Made by a program: the position numbers and the translations under genes. Below, one piece after another: positions 42,267 through 51,354 of a stretch of DNA of 64,000 nucleotides (positions within the stretch are counted from its first letter, which is position 1; every line of letters begins with the position of its first letter). This stretch comes from Clostridia bacterium (GTDB lineage Bacteria > Bacillota > Clostridia > Oscillospirales > Acutalibacteraceae). The notes below the pieces were generated by a model. That model made no database searches. It saw only the letters and a list, made by a program, of their open reading frames with translations, and was not told the DNA's origin. Location: NCBI GenBank assembly GCA_017416345.1, contig JAFQCR010000028.1:35368-99367 (forward strand), given 5' to 3'.

Positions 42267-43412
42267 ATGAAAAAGATAGCTATTCTGGGCTCTACGGGCT
42301 CTATCGGTACTCAGAGCCTTGACGTTGCAAGAAAACACGGCTATAAGGTCACAGCACTTGTGGCCGGAAGCAATATAAAGCTGCTTGAGGAGCAGATAAG
42401 AGAGTTTAAGCCTGCTTTGGTGGCAGTTATGGACGAGGAAGCAGGAAAACAGCTTGCCTTGGCGGTCAAGGATACCGAAACCAAGGTGACCTTCGGCCGT
42501 CAGGCGTTGGTGGATATTGCCGCCAACAACTCGGCCGATATTGTTATAAATGCAATTGTCGGTATTGCGGGTCTTGAGCCCACGCTTGCCGCAATAAATG
42601 CCAAAAAGGACATTGCTTTGGCCAACAAGGAGACCCTCGTCACGGGCGGTGACCTTGTTAAAAGAGCGATAAAGCAAAACGGTGTCAAGCTGTTGCCGGT
42701 CGACAGCGAGCATTCGGCGATCTTCCAATGCTTGCAGGGTGTACCCAACGGTGCGCTGAAGTCGATCCTGCTCACGGCATCGGGCGGTCCGTTTTTCGGT
42801 AAACTCAAGGATGAACTCAAAAATGTTACGGTGGCTGAGGCTCTCAAGCACCCCAACTGGACAATGGGCGCTAAAATCACCATCGACTCGGCTTCTTTGA
42901 TGAACAAGGGTCTTGAGGTTATCGAGGCGGTGCATCTTTTTGATGTTTCGCCCGATGATATTACTGTGGTCGTGCACAGACAAAGCATAATCCATTCAGC
43001 GGTCGAGCTTTCAGACGGTGCGGTAATAGCACAGCTCGGTACACCCGATATGCGTCTGCCGATCCAATATGCTCTGACCTATCCCGAGCGGTCGGATTGC
43101 CAGGCCGAGCGGCTTGATCTTTTTAAGGTCGGCTTGATGACCTTCGACCGACCCGATACCGAGACCTTCCGCTGTCTGCCTGCCTGCATCAGCGCTATCC
43201 GTGAGGGTGGCTTAAAGCCTACGGCGGTCAACGGTGCCAACGAGGCGGCGGTCAAGCTGTTTTTGGACGGTAAGATAGGATTTTTGCAGATAGGCGAGCT
43301 GGTCGAAGCCGCCTTGAATGCACAGCCCACAGTAAAAGAGTTCACTTTAGACGATGTACTGGCGGCCGATAAAGCGGCACGTCAGCTTGTATTCAGTTTG
43401 GTAAAACAATAA
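42267..43412 (+). CDS. dxr: 1-deoxy-D-xylulose 5-phosphate reductoisomerase
   Basis: A 381-residue enzyme that makes MEP in the non-mevalonate isoprenoid pathway. The NADPH site ILGSTGSIGTQSLDV is at the N-terminus; catalytic metal and substrate segments include LLPVDSEHSAIFQCL, LTASGGPFF, HPNWTMGAKITIDSASLMNK and VVVHRQSIIHSAVEL. ATG 42267 is chosen over a GTG overlapping the cdsA stop because it gives the family-typical MKKIAILGSTG. Confidence 0.96.
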   Translation: MKKIAILGSTGSIGTQSLDVARKHGYKVTALVAGSNIKLLEEQIREFKPALVAVMDEEAGKQLALAVKDTETKVTFGRQALVDIAANNSADIVINAIVGIAGLEPTLAAINAKKDIALANKETLVTGGDLVKRAIKQNGVKLLPVDSEHSAIFQCLQGVPNGALKSILLTASGGPFFGKLKDELKNVTVAEALKHPNWTMGAKITIDSASLMNKGLEVIEAVHLFDVSPDDITVVVHRQSIIHSAVELSDGAVIAQLGTPDMRLPIQYALTYPERSDCQAERLDLFKVGLMTFDRPDTETFRCLPACISAIREGGLKPTAVNGANEAAVKLFLDGKIGFLQIGELVEAALNAQPTVKEFTLDDVLAADKAARQLVFSLVKQ

Positions 43413-43430
43413 TTTTCAGGTGGTAACAAG

Positions 43431-44495
43431 GTGCAATTACTCAGTGTATTTTCAGCAATAGGAAATATCTGGAGCTCGGTTTGGCCGTATCTGGTGGCTA
43501 TACTTTTGTTCCTTTTTATGATATTCATTCACGAATTCGGTCATTTCATTGCCGCAAAGCTGATGGGTGTCCGTGTCAACGAATTTGCCATAGGCTTTGG
43601 CCCCACGATCTTCAAAAAGCAGGGCAAGGAGACACTTTATGCTGTCCGTCTGTTGCCCTTCGGCGGATTTTGCGCAATGGAGGGTGAGGACGAAACCAGC
43701 GAGGACAGTAAGGCTTTTTGCAACAAAAAGGCCTGGAGAAGGCTTATTATCATTGTTGCAGGCGCATTTATGAACCTTGTTTTCGGACTTATTCTGGTTA
43801 TGTGTACTCTAGGTCCTGCCGACCGATACATCACCACCACGGTCCACAGCTTCCATGAAGAAAATGTGATGAGCCAACAAAGCGGCTTGATGGCGGGTGA
43901 CAAGATCATCGAGATAAACGGCCGAAATATCTACTCGGTAAACGATCTGAGCTATTGCCTTTCCAACGTTGAGGGTGACACCCTTAAAATGACGGTTGAG
44001 CGTAACGGCAAGGATGTTCCGCTGAATGTCAAATTCAATGCCGAAACGGTTGAGGGCATCAACTATGTCGATATCGACTTTTATCTTGATACCGAGGCCA
44101 AGACCTTTGGTTCATTTATAAAACAGTCGTTCACACGCACCGTGTCGTATGCAAGGGTGGTGTGGTTTTCGCTGGTCGACCTTCTGACCGGTAAATACGG
44201 TATCAGCGCAATGTCGGGTCCCGTGGGGGTCACGGCGGCTATCGGCACTGTTGCCAAGCGCGGTTTGATGGACCTTTTGCCCATGATAGCGCTTATAACC
44301 ATCAACCTTGGCGTGTTCAACCTTTTGCCCGTTCCTGCTTTGGACGGCGGCAGAGCATTCTTCCTGCTTATCGAAATGATAATTCGCCGTCCCATCCCCA
44401 AAAAGTTTGAGGGTGTTGTCCATGCAGTCGGACTGATACTGCTGTTAGGCTTTATGGCGATAATAACCTTAAAGGATATAATCGGATTCTTTTAA
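43431..44495 (+). CDS. rseP: RIP site-2 metalloprotease
   Basis: A 354-residue intramembrane zinc protease of the RseP/RasP type. The active-site helix is MIFIHEFGHFIAAKLMG (HExxH), a single PDZ domain spans about 150-225 with GLMAGDKIIEINGR, and LLPVPALDGGRAFF supplies the third zinc ligand region. It probably cleaves anti-sigma factors or signal peptide remnants. The GTG start has AGGTGG about seven bases upstream. Confidence 0.95.
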   Translation: MQLLSVFSAIGNIWSSVWPYLVAILLFLFMIFIHEFGHFIAAKLMGVRVNEFAIGFGPTIFKKQGKETLYAVRLLPFGGFCAMEGEDETSEDSKAFCNKKAWRRLIIIVAGAFMNLVFGLILVMCTLGPADRYITTTVHSFHEENVMSQQSGLMAGDKIIEINGRNIYSVNDLSYCLSNVEGDTLKMTVERNGKDVPLNVKFNAETVEGINYVDIDFYLDTEAKTFGSFIKQSFTRTVSYARVVWFSLVDLLTGKYGISAMSGPVGVTAAIGTVAKRGLMDLLPMIALITINLGVFNLLPVPALDGGRAFFLLIEMIIRRPIPKKFEGVVHAVGLILLLGFMAIITLKDIIGFF

Positions 44496-44506
44496 AGGAG
44501 TGTAAA

Positions 44507-45562
44507 ATGATGTATACGCACGACAAAACCAAAACTGTATATGTCGGTAAGGTTAAAATCGGCGGAGGAAACCCCGTTTCGGTTCAATCCATGCTCAGCA
44601 CTCCGTCGTATGACATTGAAAAAAGCGTTGCGCAGGCAATCGCTTTGGAAAAAGCAGGCTGTGAGTTGATCCGTGCCGCCATCCCCGATATTGATGCGGT
44701 AAAGCTCATCCCTGCATTAAAGCAGGCGGTCAATGTACCCATTGTTGCAGACATTCACTTTGATTATCGCCTGGCGCTCGAATCGGTGGCCGCAGGTATT
44801 GATAAAATACGCATCAACCCCGGCAACATCGGTGATGAAGGCAGGGTAAAGCGGGTTGCAGATGCCTGCAAGGCTAAAAATATCCCCATCAGGATCGGTG
44901 TAAATTCCGGCTCGGTTGAAAAGGAGATTTTGGCAAAGTACGGTGCTCCCACGGCCGAAGCCTTGGTCGAAAGCGCCTTGTATCACGCATCGCTTCTTGA
45001 AAAGTTTGACTTTGATGACATTGTGCTGTCAATGAAATCGTCCACCGTGCCGACCATGTATGAGGCATATACTCTGGCGGCTGAAAGGTGCAATTATCCT
45101 TTGCACGTCGGTGTTACCGAGGCAGGCACCGAGCGTAGCGGCGTTATAGCCTCGGCGGCAGGTATCGGCGGACTTTTGCTTCGCGGAATCGGTGATACCG
45201 TCCGAGTTTCCTTGACCGATGACCCCGTAAAGGAGGTCAGAGCCGCAAGGGATATTTTAAAGGCTGTGGGATTTCGCAAGGACGGATTCAAGATAGTTTC
45301 CTGCCCGACCTGCGGAAGAACAAGGATAGACCTTATCGGTCTTGCAAAAAAAGCCGAGGAGCTTTTGGAAAACTGTCAAAAGAACATAACCGTTGCCATA
45401 ATGGGTTGTGTGGTCAACGGTCCCGGTGAGGCCAAGGAGGCCGACATCGGTGTAGCCGGCGGCGACGGTTGCGGAATCATCTTCAAAAAAGGTGAGATAC
45501 TCCGCAAGGTTGCCGAAGATGAACTGTTGAACGAATTGATGAAGGAAATCGAAAAATTATAA
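44507..45562 (+). CDS. ispG: 4-hydroxy-3-methylbut-2-enyl diphosphate synthase
   Basis: A 351-residue iron-sulfur enzyme of the MEP pathway. Cluster ligands are in SCPTCGRTRIDL near 265 and IMGCVVNGPGEAKEADIG near 300. The barrel N-terminus shows VSVQSMLSTPSYD and PIVADIHFDYRLAL. Translation may begin at ATG 44507 or 44510; the first is used because AAAGGAG is seven bases before it. With dxr and uppS it ties isoprenoid supply to cell wall carrier synthesis. Confidence 0.96.
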   Translation: MMYTHDKTKTVYVGKVKIGGGNPVSVQSMLSTPSYDIEKSVAQAIALEKAGCELIRAAIPDIDAVKLIPALKQAVNVPIVADIHFDYRLALESVAAGIDKIRINPGNIGDEGRVKRVADACKAKNIPIRIGVNSGSVEKEILAKYGAPTAEALVESALYHASLLEKFDFDDIVLSMKSSTVPTMYEAYTLAAERCNYPLHVGVTEAGTERSGVIASAAGIGGLLLRGIGDTVRVSLTDDPVKEVRAARDILKAVGFRKDGFKIVSCPTCGRTRIDLIGLAKKAEELLENCQKNITVAIMGCVVNGPGEAKEADIGVAGGDGCGIIFKKGEILRKVAEDELLNELMKEIEKL

Positions 45563-45577
45563 AAACGGAGAATTGAA

Positions 45578-48500
45578 ATGGGTTTTCCAACCTTAAAAAG
45601 TGTTTTCGGCCCATCGGTCGAAGGCTTTAAAGATACAATTAAAGAGGGTAAGCTTGAACGCTGTGAGGTAAGCGCAGAGGAGCGCTCGCTCACGGCTTGG
45701 GGCTATTTTACCGAATACATAACCCGTGCCGAGGTGTATGAGATCTGCGAGGCCTTGAGAAACAGCCTTGCTTTGCGCAGCGTTAAACTCAACGTGCGCT
45801 TTAAAAGAGAGTGCTATACACCTAAAGCAGCCGAGGACATTGCGCTTGAGCTTCGTGCGGCCAACGTTATGCTCAACGGTTACTTTAACGGTGCCGAGTT
45901 TAATGTGTATGACGGCGCAGGCAAAAATTCCTGCACCAATATCACCCTCAAATTCGGCGGTATGGAAACCATAAAAGAGTGCAATTTTGAGCGTGAGTTT
46001 GGCGCTATCGTAGCCGAGCGTTTCGGTATTGAGACCCAAATGAGCTTTGACGGTCAGCTTGAGGAGGTCGAAATGGCACCTCCCGAGTATCATCAGGAGC
46101 CGGTCAACTATTCTGCTCCCGAACCCAAATCCGCACCCCAGCAGAGCTTTGGCGGCGGATATGAAAGACGCTCGGTCGAGCGCAAGCCGCAGGAGCCCAA
46201 AAAGGTCACAGGGTTACTTATCCCCGAGGATGCACCCATCGTTGCCGATTCGGTCACTCAAATTTTCGGCAAAAAGATACACGGCGCTTTGATCCCGCTG
46301 TCGCAGATCAACCCCGAGGACGACGAGAGCCTTGTTTGGGGCGAGATATTCTTCTCCGAGATCGTCCCCACCAAGAGCGGAAAGGGTCACCGTGTCAAAT
46401 TCCAGATGTATGACGGCACCAACTCGGTCACCGTCAAGACGGTCATCGGCAATCAGTATGCCGATATTTTCAGCGATGAGCTGAAAAAGGGTAAATGCGT
46501 CATCGCCCACGGTAAATATCAGATGGACGATTGGGAAAAGGACTACTGTCTTGACCTTGACGGTCTTGCTACCGTCAAGAAAAAAGGAGATAAGACCGAT
46601 ACAGCAGAGGAAAAGCGAATCGAGCTTCATATGCACACAAGTATGTCGCAGATGGATGCCGTTTCGCCCGTTAAGGATATCGTCAAGCGTGCCTTCAAGT
46701 GGGGTCATAAGGCGGTTGCTATCACCGACCACGGTGTTGTGCAGGCCTTCCCCGATGCCATGAGTGCTTATGATGACATTATGTCGGAAACGCAAGATGC
46801 CGATTTCAAGATCATCTACGGCGTTGAGGACTATTTTGTCAATGATATTGACGGCCAAGAATTGACAGGCGGTATCGACGGCGGTGTTGATTCCACCACT
46901 TTGACCCGTTATCACCAGATAATACTTGTTAAAAACCAGGCGGGATTGAAAAATCTTTACCGTCTTATTTCCTATTCCAACCTAAACTATTATCTCAAAA
47001 CATATAATAAGGCCAATCCCTCAAAGCCCCGTCCTGCAAGACCGCTGCTGCCCAAGAGCGTTATAAACAAGTACCGTGAGGGACTTATTATCGGCAGTGC
47101 TTGTGAGCAGGGTGAGATATTCCGTGCTATTCTGGACGGCAAGTCAGAGGAAGAAATTTTGAAGCTTGCCGAGTTTTACGATTACCTTGAGATCCAGCCC
47201 AGAGGTAATAATATGTTTATGCTTCGCAACGGCACGGTCAATTCCGAAAAGGAACTGCTTGATTTTAACCGCCGCATAATCGAGATTGCCGACAAGCTGG
47301 GTAAACCCGTTGTTGCAACGGGTGACGTGCACTTCCTTGATCCTGAGGATGCCAAGCTTCGTACCATTCTTATGGCGGGTCAGGGCTTCTCGGATGCTGA
47401 GGATCAGGCGCCGCTGTACTTCAAGACCACTAATGAAATGCTCCAAGAGTTTTCCTATCTTGGCGATAGGGCGAAAGAGGTCGTTATCGACAACCCTCAA
47501 AAAATCGCCGATATGGTTGAGCACAACGTCCGTGCAGTCCCAAGCGGAAACTATCCGCCTAAGATCGAGGGCTCGGATGATATATTGACCGAAAAATGCT
47601 ACCGACGTGCTCACGAGATCTACGGTGATCCGTTGCCCCAAGTTGTTAAAGAACGCCTTGAGCGTGAGCTTGATTCCATCATCCGCCACGGCTTCTCGGT
47701 TATGTACGTTACGGCACAAAAATTGGTTGAGTATTCCGAAAGCAAGGGCTACCTGGTCGGTTCCCGTGGATCGGTCGGTTCGTCCTTTGCCGCAACCATG
47801 AACGGTATTTCGGAGGTCAACCCCTTGGTGCCGCATTATGTCTGCCCCAAGTGTAAGCATTCCGAGTTTATTACCGACGGCAGTGTCGGCTCGGGCTTTG
47901 ACCTGCCGCCCAAAAAGTGTCCCGAATGCGGCGAGGACTATAACCGTGACGGACATGATATCCCGTTTGAGACCTTCCTTGGCTTCGACGGCGATAAGGT
48001 TCCCGATATCGACCAGAACTTCTCGGGCGAGGTTCAGCCCTTTGTCCATAAATACACCGAAGAACTGTTCGGACCCGAAAACGTTTTCAAGGCCGGCACC
48101 ATAGCTACCGTTGCCGAAAAAACGGCTTTCGGTTATGTCAAGCACTATGCCGAGGACTACGGCATTACTATGAACAAGGCCGAGGAGGCTCGTCTTGCCG
48201 CCGCAATTGAAGGTGCGGCCGTTAAGCGTACCACGGGTCAGCACCCCGGCGGAATGGTCGTTGTCCCCAGGGATATGGAGGTCTACGACTTCTGTCCCGT
48301 TCAGCACCCTGCCGACAAGGTCGATTCCGATATGGTCACCACCCACTTCGATTTCCATAAGATACACGATAATATTCTGAAGCTTGACGAGCTTGGACAC
48401 GATGTGCCGACCATTTACAAGTATCTTGAGGAAAATACGGGCATCCCCGTTTTGAAGGTCTCGATGAGTGACCCTGAGGTTATGAGCCTGTTCCTGTCGC

Positions 48501-49438
48501 CCGATGCCTTGGGCGTTACCGAGAACGATATCTTCTCCAAAACGGGCACCTACGCTCTGCCCGAGCTTGGTACAAAATTCGTCCGTGATATGTTGGTCGA
48601 ATCCAAGCCCAAGACCTTCTCCGACCTGTTGCAGATATCGGGTCTGTCCCACGGAACCGATGTTTGGATAGGCAATGCGCAGGAGCTTATCAAGCAGAAT
48701 ATCTGCACCATTTCCGAGGTTATCGGAACTCGTGACAACATTATGACCTACCTCATTTATAAAGGTGTTCCCAAGAAGATGGCCTTTAAAATTATGGAGA
48801 TCGTCCGTAAGGGTAAGGCCAAAAAGCTCTTGACTGATGAGCATCTGCAGGCGATGAGGGACAACAACGTACCCGAGTGGTATATCGACTCCTGCTATAA
48901 GATCAAGTATATGTTCCCCAAGGCTCACGCCGCCGCATATATGATCGCCGCTCTGCGCCTTGGCTGGTACAAGGTTCACAAGCCGGTCGAGTTCTATTGC
49001 GCTTATTTCACCGTCCGCTCAGATGATATAGAGGTTGAAACTCTGCTCCAGGGGCAGAATGCCGTCAAAAAGCGTATCAACGATATCAAGCTGATGGGCA
49101 ACGCCGCAGGCGTTAAGGAAAAGGGCATACTCGATAACCTGCTTATCTTCAACGAAATGATGTCGAGAGGCATTGAAATTCTGCCGATAGACCTAAGAAA
49201 ATCGCACTCAAGGAAATTCCTTGTTGAGGACGGCAAAATGCGTCTGCCGATAGGCGTTTTGCCGGGTGTCGGTGAAAAGGCCGCCGCCGATATTCAAAAA
49301 GCAATGGATGAGGGCAACTTCTTGTCCATTGACGACCTGCAGATCGAATCGGGTGTTTCAAAAACCGTCATCGAAAAGCTGAAGGCGGTCGGTGCGTTGA
49401 GTTTCTTGCCCGATACCAACCAGATGACGCTGTTTTAA
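45578..49438 (+). CDS. polC: DNA polymerase III PolC-type alpha subunit, lacking the exonuclease insertion
   Basis: A 1286-residue replicative polymerase. Domains: N-terminal region (1-220), OB domain (about 225-335, WGEIFFSEIVPT), PHP domain from ELHMHTSMSQMDA near 348, zinc module (CPKC near 756, CPEC near 783), palm with SRGSVGSS and PDIDQNFSGE near 809, then fingers and C-terminal region. In PolC of other Firmicutes a 3'-5' exonuclease of about 165 residues interrupts the PHP domain after the GVE segment. Here GVEDYFVND near 414 runs within 31 residues to HQIILVKNQAG near 445, and no DxE exonuclease motif is present. The length deficit against the usual 1440 residues agrees. Confidence 0.96.
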   Translation: MGFPTLKSVFGPSVEGFKDTIKEGKLERCEVSAEERSLTAWGYFTEYITRAEVYEICEALRNSLALRSVKLNVRFKRECYTPKAAEDIALELRAANVMLNGYFNGAEFNVYDGAGKNSCTNITLKFGGMETIKECNFEREFGAIVAERFGIETQMSFDGQLEEVEMAPPEYHQEPVNYSAPEPKSAPQQSFGGGYERRSVERKPQEPKKVTGLLIPEDAPIVADSVTQIFGKKIHGALIPLSQINPEDDESLVWGEIFFSEIVPTKSGKGHRVKFQMYDGTNSVTVKTVIGNQYADIFSDELKKGKCVIAHGKYQMDDWEKDYCLDLDGLATVKKKGDKTDTAEEKRIELHMHTSMSQMDAVSPVKDIVKRAFKWGHKAVAITDHGVVQAFPDAMSAYDDIMSETQDADFKIIYGVEDYFVNDIDGQELTGGIDGGVDSTTLTRYHQIILVKNQAGLKNLYRLISYSNLNYYLKTYNKANPSKPRPARPLLPKSVINKYREGLIIGSACEQGEIFRAILDGKSEEEILKLAEFYDYLEIQPRGNNMFMLRNGTVNSEKELLDFNRRIIEIADKLGKPVVATGDVHFLDPEDAKLRTILMAGQGFSDAEDQAPLYFKTTNEMLQEFSYLGDRAKEVVIDNPQKIADMVEHNVRAVPSGNYPPKIEGSDDILTEKCYRRAHEIYGDPLPQVVKERLERELDSIIRHGFSVMYVTAQKLVEYSESKGYLVGSRGSVGSSFAATMNGISEVNPLVPHYVCPKCKHSEFITDGSVGSGFDLPPKKCPECGEDYNRDGHDIPFETFLGFDGDKVPDIDQNFSGEVQPFVHKYTEELFGPENVFKAGTIATVAEKTAFGYVKHYAEDYGITMNKAEEARLAAAIEGAAVKRTTGQHPGGMVVVPRDMEVYDFCPVQHPADKVDSDMVTTHFDFHKIHDNILKLDELGHDVPTIYKYLEENTGIPVLKVSMSDPEVMSLFLSPDALGVTENDIFSKTGTYALPELGTKFVRDMLVESKPKTFSDLLQISGLSHGTDVWIGNAQELIKQNICTISEVIGTRDNIMTYLIYKGVPKKMAFKIMEIVRKGKAKKLLTDEHLQAMRDNNVPEWYIDSCYKIKYMFPKAHAAAYMIAALRLGWYKVHKPVEFYCAYFTVRSDDIEVETLLQGQNAVKKRINDIKLMGNAAGVKEKGILDNLLIFNEMMSRGIEILPIDLRKSHSRKFLVEDGKMRLPIGVLPGVGEKAAADIQKAMDEGNFLSIDDLQIESGVSKTVIEKLKAVGALSFLPDTNQMTLF

Positions 49439-49449
49439 CGAGGTGCAGA

Positions 49450-50016
49450 ATGTATAACGAATATTTTGTGCCGTATCCCACCATTGAGACCGACCGTCTT
49501 GTCATCCGAATGGTCAAGAAAAAGGATGCCGAGGACCTTTTTGAGCTTTGCCGCCGACCCGAGACCTCAATGTTTTCACTTTGGAGTCCGCACGAATCGT
49601 TGAGCGAAACCAAGGACTTCATCAGCTATCAGCTTTCACGCTACCGCAAAAGAGAGTGTATGTTTTTTGTGGTGGAGGAAAAGGCTTCGGGACGTGTTAT
49701 CGGCACCTGCAGTTACGTTTCAATGGATTCTGACTACAAAATCGCCGAAATAGGCTACAGCGTTTTGAGCGACCTTTGGAATCACGGTTTTGCTACCGAG
49801 ATAGCCGATGCTCTGATGGGTTATGCCTTCAACCGCATCGGGGTACAAAGGGTGTTTGCAAGGGTCCTGCCCCAAAACACCGCATCGCAAAGGGTGCTTT
49901 TGAAGCTGGGAATGGAATACGAGGGCTGTGCCAAAAAGGGGTATTATTTTAACGGCCGTGTCAACGACGTTTATACCTATGGCATAACCGATGAGGACTA
50001 TTTTAACGGGAGATAA
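49450..50016 (+). CDS. GNAT N-acetyltransferase (RimJ/RimL-like)
   Basis: A 188-residue acetyltransferase that uses acetyl-CoA. It starts with the RimJ-like IETDRLVIRMVKKKDAEDLF, and has VIGTCSYVSMDSDYKIAEIG, LWNHGFATEIADAL at the CoA-binding helix and VLPQNTASQRVLLKLGMEYE. The acceptor may be a ribosomal protein N-terminus or a small amine. It follows polC by 11 bases and lies two bases before luxS, so it may share its transcript. Confidence 0.9.
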   Translation: MYNEYFVPYPTIETDRLVIRMVKKKDAEDLFELCRRPETSMFSLWSPHESLSETKDFISYQLSRYRKRECMFFVVEEKASGRVIGTCSYVSMDSDYKIAEIGYSVLSDLWNHGFATEIADALMGYAFNRIGVQRVFARVLPQNTASQRVLLKLGMEYEGCAKKGYYFNGRVNDVYTYGITDEDYFNGR

Positions 50017-50018
50017 TT

Positions 50019-50471
50019 ATGGAAAGAATAGCAAGCTTTGAGGTCAATCACGACGTTTTACAGCGCGGACTTTATACCTCACGTGTTGACGGTGATATTA
50101 CGACCTATGATATCAGAATGAAGCTGCCCAACAAGGGCAACTACCTTAATAATCCTGCAATGCATACGGTGGAGCATATCGTTGCCACCTTTGTCAGAAA
50201 CAGCTGCTTTAAGGATAGGATAATCTATTTTGGCCCAATGGGTTGCCGCACTGGATTTTATCTTCTGACCCGTGATATCGACCCGAAAGACGTTATTGAC
50301 CTTGTGCGTGATGCGTTCGTATTTTTGCGTGACTATAAGGGTGATATCCCCGGCGTTTCGTCTATAGAATGCGGAAATTATCTTGAACACGACCTTAAAG
50401 ACGCACAGCGTGAGGCCGCAGAGTATATTCCCGTGCTTGACGGCTACACCGTTGAGCAGTTGGAGTATTAA
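50019..50471 (+). CDS. luxS: S-ribosylhomocysteine lyase (autoinducer-2 synthase)
   Basis: A 150-residue LuxS that splits S-ribosylhomocysteine to homocysteine and the AI-2 precursor. The metal and catalytic motifs are complete: HTVEHIVATF with the HxxEH site, FGPMGCRTGFYLL with the catalytic Cys and ECGNYLEHDL with the third ligand region. It recycles the methyl cycle product and could support AI-2 signalling. No pfs or metK is visible nearby. Confidence 0.97.
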   Translation: MERIASFEVNHDVLQRGLYTSRVDGDITTYDIRMKLPNKGNYLNNPAMHTVEHIVATFVRNSCFKDRIIYFGPMGCRTGFYLLTRDIDPKDVIDLVRDAFVFLRDYKGDIPGVSSIECGNYLEHDLKDAQREAAEYIPVLDGYTVEQLEY

Positions 50472-50480
50472 GGTGAGTTT

Positions 50481-51164
50481 ATGAAAAATTGGTTGAAAAA
50501 GCTTATGAGCGGTGAAAAGACCACTATCGTTGCGTTGGGTGACAGCGTTACCGCAGGTTATTTCAAGTCGGGTACAGAGTTTCACAGCGAAAAGGACCAT
50601 TCGGCCGTGTATCATCAGGTGCTTGGCGAAAAGCTCCGCTCTCTTATAAAGAATGCCGACCTTGAGGTTATAAATGCAGGTGTCGGCGGCGAGACCTCGG
50701 GCAGGGGACTTTTGCGCTTTGAGACCGATGTTGCCGAAAAAAGACCTGATCTTTGCATTGTCTGCTGGGGCTTGAATGACGTCAACGGTACGATTGAAGA
50801 CTACCGTAAAAACCTTGCCGAGACCTTTGAAAGGGTCAAGGCTCTTGATGCGGATATCGTTTTCATGACACCAAATATGCTCAATACCCGTGTTTCGCCC
50901 GACACCGCTGAGGTGCATTTGAATTATGCCGCCAAGACGGCCGAAATTCAGCTTTCTGGCAAGATGGATGCGTTTATGGAGGCTGCACGTCAGGTTGCTT
51001 CAGAGCACGGTGTTCCCGTCTGCGATTGCTACAAAAAATGGAAAGCAATGTACGATATGGGTGTTGATACCGATGCTTTGCTGGCAAATTGTATCAATCA
51101 CCCCACCCGTGAAATGCACGTTTTCTTTGCCGAGTGCCTTTTGGAAACACTGCTTTTCGGCTGA
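50481..51164 (+). CDS. SGNH/GDSL hydrolase
   Basis: A 227-residue cytoplasmic SGNH hydrolase. Block I is VALGDSVTAGYF with the nucleophile Ser, block II is INAGVGGETSGRGLLRF, block III has CWGLNDVNG, and the catalytic His is in CINHPTREMH. An Asn replaces the Asp normally found just before the catalytic His (family often DxxHP). It could deacylate a lipid, sugar or peptide. It begins ten bases after luxS. Confidence 0.87.
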   Translation: MKNWLKKLMSGEKTTIVALGDSVTAGYFKSGTEFHSEKDHSAVYHQVLGEKLRSLIKNADLEVINAGVGGETSGRGLLRFETDVAEKRPDLCIVCWGLNDVNGTIEDYRKNLAETFERVKALDADIVFMTPNMLNTRVSPDTAEVHLNYAAKTAEIQLSGKMDAFMEAARQVASEHGVPVCDCYKKWKAMYDMGVDTDALLANCINHPTREMHVFFAECLLETLLFG

Positions 51165-51201
51165 TTTTTGTAAAAGTTGACATAATATTGCCTAAATTTA
51201 C

Positions 51202-51235
51202 AAGCCTTATGACCTTATATTTGGTCATAAGGCTT
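51202..51235. other. Strong 13-base hairpin without T run
   Basis: Arms AAGCCTTATGACC and GGTCATAAGGCTT are perfect, with an eight-base AT-rich loop, 38 bases after the SGNH gene. Neither strand has a T run after it, so it is not a canonical terminator. It could be an operator, a Rho-independent weak stop or an mRNA 3' end element. Confidence 0.6.
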
Positions 51236-51272
51236 AAAAATTACAAATTTGAAACTTTTTTGAAGAAAAAGG

Positions 51273-51300
51273 TTGCAATTTTGTAATAATTGTGTATAAT
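51273..51300 (+). promoter_or_regulatory. Promoter of the M23 peptidase gene
   Basis: TTGCAA (51273-51278), 16-base spacer, TATAAT (51295-51300). Confidence 0.78.
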
Positions 51301-51354
51301 AGACATTGTGTTTTGTTACAAAGTTGTAACCTATTATGTTTGTAAGGTGATAGA

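Noticed and set aside
47144-48979. 611-codon minus-strand open frame inside polC
   Set aside because: It is a shadow of polC codon usage. PolC motifs are on the plus strand, and the shadow has no recognisable domain or start site.
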